A stretch of 50,344 bases of DNA, from positions 16,587-66,930 of the forward strand of contig JAKVBA010000031.1 of the NCBI GenBank assembly GCA_022447525.1, given 5' to 3'. The notes beneath the pieces were generated by a model that saw nothing but the letters and a program-made list of their open reading frames with translations, did no database searches and was not told the origin of the DNA. This DNA comes from Gammaproteobacteria bacterium (GTDB taxonomy: Bacteria > Pseudomonadota > Gammaproteobacteria > Arenicellales > Arenicellaceae). Positions 25,746 through 34,168 of this stretch are shown here, one piece after another; position 1 is the first letter of the stretch; the number at the start of each line of letters is the position of its first letter. Made by a program: the position numbers and the translations under genes.

Positions 25746-26658
25746 CTTGATTGACCCCAGCTTTCACATTTGTCGATTTAGGTGTCTCTTCGACACTCGA
25801 TTTAAACGTTGCAATCAGGCGATATCGCTCGTTAGAGTCAAAAGTATTTTGAGAGATCGCCGAAACAAAGTCGACTTCCTCGAAATGCTCATTAGTGCTG
25901 AATTTAGTCAGCTGATCGATTGCGCTAGCAGAGGTGGCGTCCATTACCAACTCAAGACCAACGGTAGTACTTCGAAGACTTATCTGATCCACTTTTGAGT
26001 TTAAATTTAAAAGTTCATTAGTTTGGTAAAGTCCGGACAGGGTGGTGTCCACTGTAGCGCCAGTTAGAGTTAGGTCAAAATTTTCGAGCTCGATATTCGA
26101 CGTTTTCAGTTGCGAAAGCGTTTGTCTTAATGAGGTGATTTGTTGTTCGTTTTTGTTATGCAGCCAAAAATGACTACCGTAAAACATCAGCAAACCAGCG
26201 AGTAAAGCTGCTAGCATTTTGAGCGATAAAGATGCTCTTTGTTTAAGTGCTGTCGTATCCACAAAATGATACTTATCATCAAGGTTAAAAACTATTCCCG
26301 ATAACTTTTTCCCAAATTCGTTGGTTTGTGATAGATGGGATTCGATATCGGACTTTAGAACAGCCAATAAGGTATCCGTATCTGATGTCGCAAAAACCTC
26401 GTCGTTTTTGAAGGGGAGCAATTGCTCTACTAAATCGTGAGCGGTGTTCTGACCTTGAGTGGTCGGTATAGGGCTGTTGAGCATCAAATTATCTGGGATC
26501 AAAAGATAAACTCGTTTGTGCTTGTTTTTACTCTCGGGCCAAACAACGATATTAGAATCTCCCAGTTTCGCTATTTGAGGATTGTTCTGTGTTATTCGCA
26601 CCGGTCGTAGTAGTCCGTCAAACCAGTGATTTAGGAAATGATCTAGCTTTGTAAGCAT
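25735..26658 (-). CDS. gspL: Type II secretion GspL-like inner-membrane protein
   Basis: Assembly-platform protein of 307 residues linking the GspE ATPase to the inner-membrane complex. A cytoplasmic N-terminal part (1-145) with a degenerate actin-like fold (VYLLIPDNLML, DLVEQLLPF, which recalls the VVLLPGxxV of GspL) is followed by a single TM helix at about 147-163, a short coiled coil and a ferredoxin-like periplasmic domain (about 215-290), as in PilN/GspL. It is shorter than typical GspL (about 380-400) because the cytoplasmic part is reduced. The call rests on position between gspK and gspM as well as on architecture. Confidence 0.72.
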   Translation of the reverse strand: MLTKLDHFLNHWFDGLLRPVRITQNNPQIAKLGDSNIVVWPESKNKHKRVYLLIPDNLMLNSPIPTTQGQNTAHDLVEQLLPFKNDEVFATSDTDTLLAVLKSDIESHLSQTNEFGKKLSGIVFNLDDKYHFVDTTALKQRASLSLKMLAALLAGLLMFYGSHFWLHNKNEQQITSLRQTLSQLKTSNIELENFDLTLTGATVDTTLSGLYQTNELLNLNSKVDQISLRSTTVGLELVMDATSASAIDQLTKFSTNEHFEEVDFVSAISQNTFDSNERYRLIATFKSSVEETPKSTNVKAGVNQDEE

Positions 26659-26682
26659 ACTCGTCAGTTTAGTTAGGCTTGT

Positions 26683-27492
26683 CTAAAGACTCGCTATAAT
26701 TTTATGAAAATCGTTTTCGCTGAGGTCAATTTTGACTATATGGGTTTTTACTGTTGTTGTTAAACCAATCAAAGTCCGTGTCGTGATTCTATAATGATCC
26801 GAGGCGCGTGAATTCAGCAAAGGATGGTCAATTGAATCGCTTACTATTGTATCTCTTGCATTCTCCCTTTTGACTCGAATGCTTTCAAGTTTGCTGGGAC
26901 TCATGCTTGGTAGTGCGGCGATAAGTCGAAGAGGGGCTGTGTCTCTATTTATTTGAGCAGAGCCATTGTAGAAACTCGTTATCGCTGCAATTTTTTCAAA
27001 AGAGTTTACATCGTTTATATAGTAGCGTTTAAGTTGTCTGAAGTTGCTGATCTGCGTTGAGGGAGCAGCCGATCTTAGGAGGGGTATAAAGGATGTGTCG
27101 AGTTCCAGAAAGCGTAAAATCGAATCCAATAACTCCGGTGCTGTTTTGCTTAGATCCAGCAGCGCGGCTTCATTTTGCACTGAGATGAAAACACGATGTT
27201 CACCCGCTTGGTAGATTAGCTGTGAATTTGGAACACCACCTTTGGCTACACTGTTTCTGGCCTTTAGGATATCAAAAATAGCAAAGCGTAAAGCGGCTTG
27301 ATCAAGTAACTTAGACTGTATCGATATAGCTTGGTTGCTAATTGTTTGTGTGTTAACCAGATACAACTTTGCAGCACTCATACTGATAATTGATATGATT
27401 GCAGCAAATAATAGTACGCTCAGCAATGCCAAACCAAGCTGTTTATCAGATTTATAATCTGGGCAATGTTGTGACTTGCAAGGGACGAACAT
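26683..27492 (-). CDS. gspK: Type II secretion minor pseudopilin GspK
   Basis: Tip pseudopilin of the secretion pseudopilus, 269 residues. The prepilin-like leader ends before LALLSVLLFAAIISIISMSAAK, a hydrophobic helix that lacks the Glu5 of other pseudopilins, as is normal for GspK. The large periplasmic domain has the helix-hairpin region AALLDLSKTAPELLDSILR and the later TAPLRLIAALPSMSP pattern of the family. The start chosen is ATG 27492 because GAGG lies 8 nt upstream; the open frame extends to 27555 but would overlap gspJ. It begins 10 nt after the gspJ stop. Confidence 0.85.
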   Translation of the reverse strand: MFVPCKSQHCPDYKSDKQLGLALLSVLLFAAIISIISMSAAKLYLVNTQTISNQAISIQSKLLDQAALRFAIFDILKARNSVAKGGVPNSQLIYQAGEHRVFISVQNEAALLDLSKTAPELLDSILRFLELDTSFIPLLRSAAPSTQISNFRQLKRYYINDVNSFEKIAAITSFYNGSAQINRDTAPLRLIAALPSMSPSKLESIRVKRENARDTIVSDSIDHPLLNSRASDHYRITTRTLIGLTTTVKTHIVKIDLSENDFHKIIASL

Positions 27493-27502
27493 TGCAAGAT
27501 CC

Positions 27503-28000
27503 TCAGCGAATGCCAAACAGCCAGTTGTGTGTCTTGCCGTGACGTGCCCACTCAAAACCTAGCATGTCAGGATTTTCGTTACGACTCCATTCATAGAGGC
27601 GCCTGCCATTACTAACGAAATAAAATCCGGCTGAGTCTAAATCGTTGATAAGGTATGTTTCATCTGAGCCCGAATCAAGGATGACTTTCAGGCTTCGGTC
27701 TTGGATTAAGAACGTTTGAGTATTAGCTTGAGGATAATAGCCTGAATCAGAACTGTGCAGATAAAAAGTCAGTGCAATCTGGCTTCCGTTAATTGGTGCC
27801 ATTGATTCAACTGCCGATGATAGAGCTCTATGAGTAAAGGCGATCTCAGATTGCCTTTCGACCTCTTGTTTAATGGTTACCTTATTTGAAATAGTCAGAG
27901 CAAGGCCTTGAAAAGTAAGTGTTGCTATCAATGAGAAAAGTGACAACACAACAATGAGTTCCAACAGAGTCACACCAGATTGATCACTTGATTGACGCAT
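27503..28000 (-). CDS. gspJ: Type II secretion minor pseudopilin GspJ
   Basis: Minor pseudopilin of 165 residues that forms the tip complex with GspI and GspK. The prepilin peptidase site is G then VTLLELIVVLSLFSLIATLTF, with Glu at +5. The remainder has the features of GspJ: a basic stretch after the helix, ESMAPING, and a late FEWARHGKTHNWLFG, close to the W-x-R region of the family. The start chosen is ATG 28000, since GAGG lies 9 nt upstream; a frame opening at 28024 exists without a ribosome site. Its start codon nearly touches the gspI stop at 28002, indicating coupled translation. Confidence 0.85.
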   Translation of the reverse strand: MRQSSDQSGVTLLELIVVLSLFSLIATLTFQGLALTISNKVTIKQEVERQSEIAFTHRALSSAVESMAPINGSQIALTFYLHSSDSGYYPQANTQTFLIQDRSLKVILDSGSDETYLINDLDSAGFYFVSNGRRLYEWSRNENPDMLGFEWARHGKTHNWLFGIR

Positions 28001-28001
28001 T

Positions 28002-28412
28002 CTAATTGGCCTCAGTGTCATCAATATTAATCGTCTCTTCCCGTCTTAAAAAGAATGAATAAAACTCGCTAGATCCACTGCTGGAAGAAACCGTTAAATA
28101 CGCGGTAACTGCCACTACATTATATTCAGAGGGGTCTTCTGTAGTACTTGGAGGTGTTAGAAGTTGCAACTGCCATTGAAACCGCTCTGAATAAGATCCG
28201 TTTGATTCTCCAAGAGTTAAATTCTCATCCTGCTCCAATAATGCTAAGTGACTACTGGCAAATTGACTTGCTAACTGACGATCTCGCGATTTCTCAAGGT
28301 GTTGAAATCCCAGTTTGCTTATATTGCTGGTGCCGACTAGAACAATAGAAGCCACTGATAGGCTTACCAATATTTCGAGTAGCGTAAACCCCGTCGATGT
28401 GTAAGTTTTCAT
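28002..28412 (-). CDS. gspI: Type II secretion minor pseudopilin GspI
   Basis: Minor pseudopilin of 136 residues. The leader MKTYTSTG is followed by FTLLEILVSLSVASIVLVG, with Glu at +5 after a Gly-Phe cleavage site. The pattern after the helix (Arg at QL-AS-FAS-HLALLE) fits GspI, as does its length (about 120-135). A GGGGG ribosome site lies a few nt before the ATG. It lies 15 nt after gspF. In standard loci gspG and gspH precede gspI; here gspF is directly followed by gspI. Confidence 0.82.
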   Translation of the reverse strand: MKTYTSTGFTLLEILVSLSVASIVLVGTSNISKLGFQHLEKSRDRQLASQFASSHLALLEQDENLTLGESNGSYSERFQWQLQLLTPPSTTEDPSEYNVVAVTAYLTVSSSSGSSEFYSFFLRREETINIDDTEAN

Positions 28413-28427
28413 GACTACCCCCTTTCC

Positions 28428-29480
28428 TTAGATTCCACTAAAGCTGATTCCCGATAGTACTGAAAACAAAGCGTAAACAATCAGGCCTATAAATACCCCT
28501 AGCACTAAGATTAAAATCGGCTCAATCATTTGCGTTAGTTTTGTGGCTTTGTCGGTAAACTCAGATTCTAGGCGCTCAGCCGTTTCCCTAAGGGATACTG
28601 AGAGTTGACCCGCATGCTCTGAATTGGAAATACTATGCGCAAAAATGGGATTGAAGTCCGGAAGCTGTATAAAATTGATGCCCAGGGTCTCACCCGATTG
28701 CAGTCGCTGACCAATCAAATCACAAGCGTCCTTAATGGTGGCGGAATTAACGCCATGAGACGCTATTTTTAGTGATTGAGATTGAGAGATGCCGGAGTCT
28801 AATAGGCTTGCGAGTGTATGGCAAAGTCGAGCGTAATCGAGTTTTGTGCCTAATTGGCGAAGTACTGGGAGATTCATGAGTTTTGCCTTGAGCTGGTTCC
28901 TTTGCATTTGGTTTCGATACTTAAACCACCCCCCAAAGAGCAAGCCAACCAACCCCACGAGTAACAACTCCCCCCATTTATCTATGAACTTCGCGATATA
29001 GAGAAGCGTGCCACCAGCAGAATTAAGATTTGCCTCATAGGTCGCCAGCAGGGAGGAGAACTCTGGAATAACCACGACAAATAAAACGATCAGAGAAATC
29101 AGTAGTCCTATTGAAAGAATAGCTGGGTATACCAGTGATGAACGTATTTTTTGTTTTAGTTTTTCATCACGCTCTAATTGTTTAGACAGGCGAAATAACG
29201 ATTGCGGCAATGTTCCGCTTGATTCTCCAGCTCGAAACATGTTGATAATCAGCGCTGAGAAGTTTTCCTGCCCACTATCGTTGGTCTTATTATAAATCTC
29301 GAGAGAAGAACTCAAACTGTTGCCCTCAACAATAGAGCTATGAATGTCCGTTAGAATCTTTTTAAAAACATCATCGGGGTGTTGCTTTGCTAAGAGCGCG
29401 ATAGCTTGATCTTGCGGTATGCCTGACTGAAGTAACACCGCTAGGTCTTGAATTAATGCGTGTTGATTTTGATGTGGCAC
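28428..29480 (-). CDS. gspF: Type II secretion inner-membrane platform protein GspF
   Basis: Polytopic platform protein of 350 residues that couples ATPase rotation to pseudopilus assembly. Two T2SSF repeats are visible: the first with ALIQDLAVLLQSGIPQDQAI and ESSGTLPQSLFRLSKQLER, the second with YARLCHTLASLLDSGISQSQ and SEHAGQLSVSLRETAERLE. TM helices lie near 115-140, 165-185 and 320-345. It is about 50 residues shorter than usual GspF because the N-terminal cytoplasmic leader is missing. The start is GTG at 29480, 27 nt after the gspE stop. Confidence 0.9.
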   Translation of the reverse strand: MPHQNQHALIQDLAVLLQSGIPQDQAIALLAKQHPDDVFKKILTDIHSSIVEGNSLSSSLEIYNKTNDSGQENFSALIINMFRAGESSGTLPQSLFRLSKQLERDEKLKQKIRSSLVYPAILSIGLLISLIVLFVVVIPEFSSLLATYEANLNSAGGTLLYIAKFIDKWGELLLVGLVGLLFGGWFKYRNQMQRNQLKAKLMNLPVLRQLGTKLDYARLCHTLASLLDSGISQSQSLKIASHGVNSATIKDACDLIGQRLQSGETLGINFIQLPDFNPIFAHSISNSEHAGQLSVSLRETAERLESEFTDKATKLTQMIEPILILVLGVFIGLIVYALFSVLSGISFSGI

Positions 29481-29507
29481 GATAAGCGATAAATGATGAT
29501 GGCGATA

Positions 29508-31055
29508 TCAGTCCAACAAGCCAAGGACACGATGGATTTCCTGTGCGGTGGTCTTGCCTGCGTCGACTAATCCATGCGCTTGATGCGCTAAAGTTTGACC
29601 ATTAAGAAGATAGTTCTGCAATTCACTTACTGGCGTTCTCAATGTGTGATGCTCTCTAAAAGGCAAGTATTCTGCGATGGCTGATCTGCTTTCGAATATG
29701 GCCTTATTTAGATTACCTTCCATACCAATGGACTGTTCGCTGTAGGTGCGCACCAGTCTTTGTGCCAGCACTCCCCGCAAAGAACCGTCGATTAGATAAT
29801 CCGGTAATCCAAGGTTGCGTAAACGCGTGATTGCTGAACTCGCAGAATTTGTATGCAGTGTACTCAGCACTAGATGGCCGGTAAGCGCTGCCTGAGCCGC
29901 AAGTTCAGCTGTTTTTTGATCTCTAATTTCACCAACCATGATTACATCAGGATCCTGCCTCAAAACTGATTTTAGCGCGCTGGCGAAATCAACACCATAG
30001 TCTTCATCAACTTGAATTTGGTTGATATTTTCTAGATCTAATTCAACCGGATCTTCGATGCTGATAATCTTGAGTTCTGGTTTGTTTATTGAACTTAACA
30101 ACGAATAAAGAGTCGTGGTTTTGCCAGAGCCAGTAGGTCCTGTTACCAGTAATAGACCTTGTTGGCTAAGCAATACCGAGTTAAGTTCATTTACTAGACA
30201 TTCATCAAACCCAAGGTCACCTAGTGTGGCTTTCCCTAATGCATTTTCTAATAGTCTTAAAACGATGCTTTCACCATTGAGCAACGGCAGAGACGATAAT
30301 CTAAAGTTTAGAACTCTACCTTCTGTATTTAACTTAAAGCGACCATTCTGCGCACGCCTTTTTTCGGTAACGTCGAGCTTTGCCAACATTTTTAGACGAG
30401 CGACTATTTTTGCGGTGTCATCTTCAGCAAAAGATTGAGCTTCCTGCATCACACCGTTTACCCGGTAACGAATTTTTAAACCCTGAGCGCACGGCTCGAA
30501 ATGTATATCAGATGCCCCCTTGCTTGCTGCCGTATGTAAAATACGATTGAGTTCACGAATCAGAGGGGAGTTTGTATTTAAACCTTGTACTGACTCTTGA
30601 GACTTTTGTATGTCAGTTGGATAAAGTCTATGTAAGTTCTCAACGAGTTCGCTTCTGATTGCCACTTTTGGTTTAACTGAGCAGTTCAACTTTGATTCGA
30701 TGATCTTGGTGATGAAGCGGTTGCTAGGATCAGTCATCGCCAACTCTAATATATCGTTTTCGATGTTGAGTGGGATCGCTTCGTGATCACGTAAAAAACG
30801 AGCCAGTTCTGTGGTGTGTTTTAATGCTCTATTCGGGTACGAGCCTGCACTGACTGGATCGAGGCCTGCTGCCAAACAGATACTCTGCGCCAACATGTTT
30901 TCGGGTACTAGACCAGACTCGATTATCGATGTGAGGGCGCCTTGAGAGTCAGAGGTTGCGGTGGGCAGCTGATTTATCTTTGTTACCACAGCTTGGTTCA
31001 GCGTTTCATTCTTCTCAAGTTGATTTATTACTGCGGATTTGAATGCTTGATTCAT
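29508..31055 (-). CDS. gspE: Type II secretion ATPase GspE
   Basis: Cytoplasmic hexameric ATPase that drives pseudopilus assembly, 515 residues. The N-terminal N1E-like domain (about 30-150) binds GspL. The catalytic core has the Walker A GPTGSGKT at 306-313, the Asp box SIEDPVELD, the Walker B region DPDVIMVGEIRD near 368-379 and the His box GHLVLSTLHTNSA. The zinc-binding CxxC pairs that most GspE proteins carry after AQRL are absent: only RLVRTYSEQ and a long spacer are found there. It is first in the minus-strand operon and divergent from gspD across a 129-bp gap. Confidence 0.94.
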   Translation of the reverse strand: MNQAFKSAVINQLEKNETLNQAVVTKINQLPTATSDSQGALTSIIESGLVPENMLAQSICLAAGLDPVSAGSYPNRALKHTTELARFLRDHEAIPLNIENDILELAMTDPSNRFITKIIESKLNCSVKPKVAIRSELVENLHRLYPTDIQKSQESVQGLNTNSPLIRELNRILHTAASKGASDIHFEPCAQGLKIRYRVNGVMQEAQSFAEDDTAKIVARLKMLAKLDVTEKRRAQNGRFKLNTEGRVLNFRLSSLPLLNGESIVLRLLENALGKATLGDLGFDECLVNELNSVLLSQQGLLLVTGPTGSGKTTTLYSLLSSINKPELKIISIEDPVELDLENINQIQVDEDYGVDFASALKSVLRQDPDVIMVGEIRDQKTAELAAQAALTGHLVLSTLHTNSASSAITRLRNLGLPDYLIDGSLRGVLAQRLVRTYSEQSIGMEGNLNKAIFESRSAIAEYLPFREHHTLRTPVSELQNYLLNGQTLAHQAHGLVDAGKTTAQEIHRVLGLLD

Positions 31056-31184
31056 AGCAAAGAGTGTGTCACTTTCTAGAGTACGTCGTTGGCTCCCTGA
31101 TGGGTCACAATAACAGGGCGCTGCTCGAGCTGCAATAATTGTGGCTCTTGAAAATATAAATATAACAATATCGATGATTTACAT

Positions 31185-33191
31185 ATGAAAAGGAATAAAT
31201 CGCACTTTTTACAGTGTCTAAGGACTGGCTTGATCCTTGCGGCTCTTACGTTATCGGGATGCCAAACTGTAAACAAAGAGCATTCTTCATCTTCCAAGAT
31301 CGGAGAGGGCTTTCTGCCACAAGCTATGACAAATTACGAAAGCGCTCTCCCTCAACTTAGTGACGATGATTCTTCCTATCCACCAAGTACAGATCTTCTG
31401 GTAAAAGGAAATGATCTTGCGCTGAAGCCAATGTCATCTACGAAGCGTTCTTGGGCTAAAAAGGGTGGAGATATAACGCTTAATTTTTCTAATATTCCCG
31501 TCGAAAGTGCTGCTCAACTCATTATCGTTGAGCAATTGGGGCAGTCTTTTACCATCGAGGAGGGCGTGTCAGGTCTTTTAAGTCTCAATGGTCAGGGAGG
31601 ACTGCATACAGACGATCTAATACCTGTATTTAATGTGCTACTGAGTTCGATCGATGCCAAGGTCGTGGAGGTGGGTGACGCGTTTAAAATCGTCAAAGGC
31701 TCAGATAATAGGTCAATTCATAATACGTCTGGTTTAGATATTATTCCTTTACGATATGTCTCTGCTGAGGATTTCTCCAGAATTTTAGCTAGTCATGGGC
31801 TCCTTAGTACGGTCATGTCTGAGAGTAATATGGTGGCGATAAACGGTTCACCCAATAAGTTAAGAGACGTAAGAAAACTAGTCAAAACGTTTGATGTAAA
31901 TTGGTTTAAAGGTCAATCAATTGGCGTTTTCGCGGTGAAAAATGGCTCAGCAAAAGAGGTGCGCTCGCAGTTGATTGAGGGCTTCTCGGTAGAAGGTCAG
32001 AACTCTTTGGGTTCGGCTAAAATTGTGACTGTCCCGCGAAATAACAGTTTAATGGTGGTAGCACCGAGTCAATCGGTAGTGAGGCAGGTTGGCAGTTGGA
32101 TTAAAGAAATAGATCGCGATACTGGTGGCAATAGCAATGGTTTTTATATTTACAGAGTTAAGAATGGAAAGGCTTCTGAGCTTGCCAAACTTGCAAAAAA
32201 AATGTTTGCGGTGACAGGGGGCTCTGCCGATGATGAAAATTCCAGCTCCTCTATTCAGTTAGTGCAAAACGAAGCAAATCTGAGCAATGATGTTAGAGTT
32301 ATTGCTGATAACTCCACTAATAGTGTGATTGTCTCGGGCGCCCCGCATCATTTTAAGAGGTTTCGAGAAGCGATGAAGCAACTTGACACCCGTCCGTTAC
32401 AGGTTCTGGTTGAAGCTCGGATCATGGAGCTCTCTCTTTCTGGTGACTTGCGATACGGCTTGGAATGGTATTTGAAAGGGTCGCGTGCCAACAGTGTTAC
32501 CAGCGGCAGCCTAGATTTTGATACGTCTGGCCCTGATTTACTCGTCCCAGGATTTAATTATGTTGTTGAGAGGGCAGGCGATATACGTGGGGTTCTGAGT
32601 GCTTTCGCCGATGACTCTCGTTTAAAGGTTTTGTCTTCGCCGTCACTGTTGGTGTTAAATAACAGAAAAGCTCGCATACAGGTCGGTGACGAGGTACCGA
32701 TCCCGCAGGTACAATCGGTAAGCAATTTTGCACCTGAAGCACCTACGGTTAATTCAATTGTATATAGAGATACTGGCATTGTATTGGAAATAACGCCGCG
32801 AATAAACGAGGGTGGTATGGTGACCTTAGACGTTACTCAAGAGGTGAGTAGTGTGGGGCGAAATACGGTGTCGGATATAGATGCACCCGTCATTCAACAG
32901 CGTAAACTTTCCAGTACTATTGCGGTCGAAAATGGACAAACAGTAGTTCTCGGCGGGCTGATACAAGAAAGATCGTCAACTAATGAGGCTGGTATTCCGG
33001 TACTCAAAAACATTCCCGCGGTTGGCAAACTTTTCAGCAGCACTGGAGAGGGGAGCACCCGGACTGAGTTAGTGGCTCTGTTAACCCCCCGAGTACTAGA
33101 GCGTGATGAGGATTTTGCAAAGATTAATCAGGAATATATAGATTCCTTTCAGGGCTTGAAAGAAATCTATATGGGTAAACAGCCAAATTAG
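31185..33191 (+). CDS. gspD: Type II secretion outer-membrane secretin GspD (lipoprotein)
   Basis: Outer-membrane secretin channel of 668 residues. A lipoprotein signal ends in LSGC with Cys26, so it may reach the outer membrane without a separate pilotin. The N0 domain is at about 95-172 (ITLNFSNIPVESAAQ), N1-N3 at about 185-400 (with an acidic Ser-rich insert near 345-356 in N3) and the secretin barrel at about 405-636, with VLVEARIMELS, VLSSPSLLVLNNRKA, GQTVVLGGLIQER and the signature VPVLKNIPAVGKLFSS written here as IPVLKNIPAVGKLFSS. It is divergent from gspE, an arrangement different from the usual gspC-D-E order. Confidence 0.94.
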   Translation: MKRNKSHFLQCLRTGLILAALTLSGCQTVNKEHSSSSKIGEGFLPQAMTNYESALPQLSDDDSSYPPSTDLLVKGNDLALKPMSSTKRSWAKKGGDITLNFSNIPVESAAQLIIVEQLGQSFTIEEGVSGLLSLNGQGGLHTDDLIPVFNVLLSSIDAKVVEVGDAFKIVKGSDNRSIHNTSGLDIIPLRYVSAEDFSRILASHGLLSTVMSESNMVAINGSPNKLRDVRKLVKTFDVNWFKGQSIGVFAVKNGSAKEVRSQLIEGFSVEGQNSLGSAKIVTVPRNNSLMVVAPSQSVVRQVGSWIKEIDRDTGGNSNGFYIYRVKNGKASELAKLAKKMFAVTGGSADDENSSSSIQLVQNEANLSNDVRVIADNSTNSVIVSGAPHHFKRFREAMKQLDTRPLQVLVEARIMELSLSGDLRYGLEWYLKGSRANSVTSGSLDFDTSGPDLLVPGFNYVVERAGDIRGVLSAFADDSRLKVLSSPSLLVLNNRKARIQVGDEVPIPQVQSVSNFAPEAPTVNSIVYRDTGIVLEITPRINEGGMVTLDVTQEVSSVGRNTVSDIDAPVIQQRKLSSTIAVENGQTVVLGGLIQERSSTNEAGIPVLKNIPAVGKLFSSTGEGSTRTELVALLTPRVLERDEDFAKINQEYIDSFQGLKEIYMGKQPN

Positions 33192-33199
33192 CGCTAATT
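33186..33199. repeat. 14-bp perfect palindrome over the gspD stop codon
   Basis: AATTAGCGCTAATT reads the same on both strands and includes the TAG stop of gspD. It lies in the 22-bp gap between two convergent genes. There is no T-tract, so it is only a weak terminator candidate; chance cannot be excluded. Confidence 0.4.
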
Positions 33200-33213
33200 A
33201 GGTTGATCAGGTT

Positions 33214-34098
33214 TTACATAAACTGAACAGGCTCAGCCCCTTCTATATCTTTCAATAAGGGGCTTTTTTCTGCTCGTTCAAACGCAGCGTCGATTTGTTT
33301 TGCACGTTCCAGAATACTGTCTCGGTAACCCGGATGAGTAAATATATAAAGTTCTTTGTCGTTTAACGCTTCGACGACCCGTTTACCGACTATGTCGACC
33401 GCAATCCCATTTTCAACAAGGTCTTTTGCGGGGTTTGTCTTATCCTCAGGCGGCTGCGGGTCTTTGGAGCTTGCTCTATCGACGTATTCTTCTTGTCTAT
33501 TGCGACCCGATAGATGAATTCGAGTTTGCACGAACGCCGGGCAAAGCACCGAAACATGGATATTATGTTTAGCCAATTCTACAGCCCATGACTCTGACAT
33601 TCCTACTACGGCAACTTTAGTGGCTGTGTATGAGCCTGCATAGGGAATCCCCTGCATTCCAGCCATGGATGCTGTGTTTATCATCCAACCGCCTTCACCG
33701 TGTGATTTGATGTGGGGAATTATCACTTGTGCTCCATAAATAACGCCCATTAAATTTACATCTATCACCCAACGCCAATCGGAATGATTGGTTTTTTCAA
33801 TTGGGCCTGGAGCCGCAGCTACTCCTGCATTATTGACAACCATATGAATTTTTCCAAAAGCATTCACAGCGGTATCAGCTAATTTATGCCAATCGTCAAT
33901 GGCAGCGACGTCCATTTTTTGGGTAGCCACAGGAAAGCCTTGTTGTTGCAACTTAGTCTGGGCTTGTGAAAGCTTTTCTTGGTTGATATCTCCCAGTACT
34001 AGATTCATACCTTGATGGCCCAGTGCCTCGGCGATACTAAAGCCGATGCCCTCGGCGCCTCCGCTAATAACCGCGGTCTTTCCTTTATAGTGATTCAC
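33214..34098 (-). CDS. Short-chain dehydrogenase/reductase (SDR)
   Basis: NAD(P)-dependent classical SDR of 294 residues. The cofactor motif is GGAEGIG at 13-19, with NNAGVAA at 89-95. The catalytic residues are Ser144 (NTASMAG), Tyr157 and Lys161 (YTATK). A C-terminal extension with a charged stretch (about 200-230) and a lid region distinguishes it from ordinary 250-residue members; such longer forms are often annotated SDR family oxidoreductase without a substrate. The start is GTG at 34098, as GGGATAAA lies just upstream. It converges on gspD and diverges from the hydrolase gene. Confidence 0.87.
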   Translation of the reverse strand: MNHYKGKTAVISGGAEGIGFSIAEALGHQGMNLVLGDINQEKLSQAQTKLQQQGFPVATQKMDVAAIDDWHKLADTAVNAFGKIHMVVNNAGVAAAPGPIEKTNHSDWRWVIDVNLMGVIYGAQVIIPHIKSHGEGGWMINTASMAGMQGIPYAGSYTATKVAVVGMSESWAVELAKHNIHVSVLCPAFVQTRIHLSGRNRQEEYVDRASSKDPQPPEDKTNPAKDLVENGIAVDIVGKRVVEALNDKELYIFTHPGYRDSILERAKQIDAAFERAEKSPLLKDIEGAEPVQFM

Positions 34099-34168
34099 TG
34101 GCTTTTATCCCCTAAATGGTTAACAATTTGTCTGACACAAAGACTAAAGGTTTTATTCACTCGCTTGT

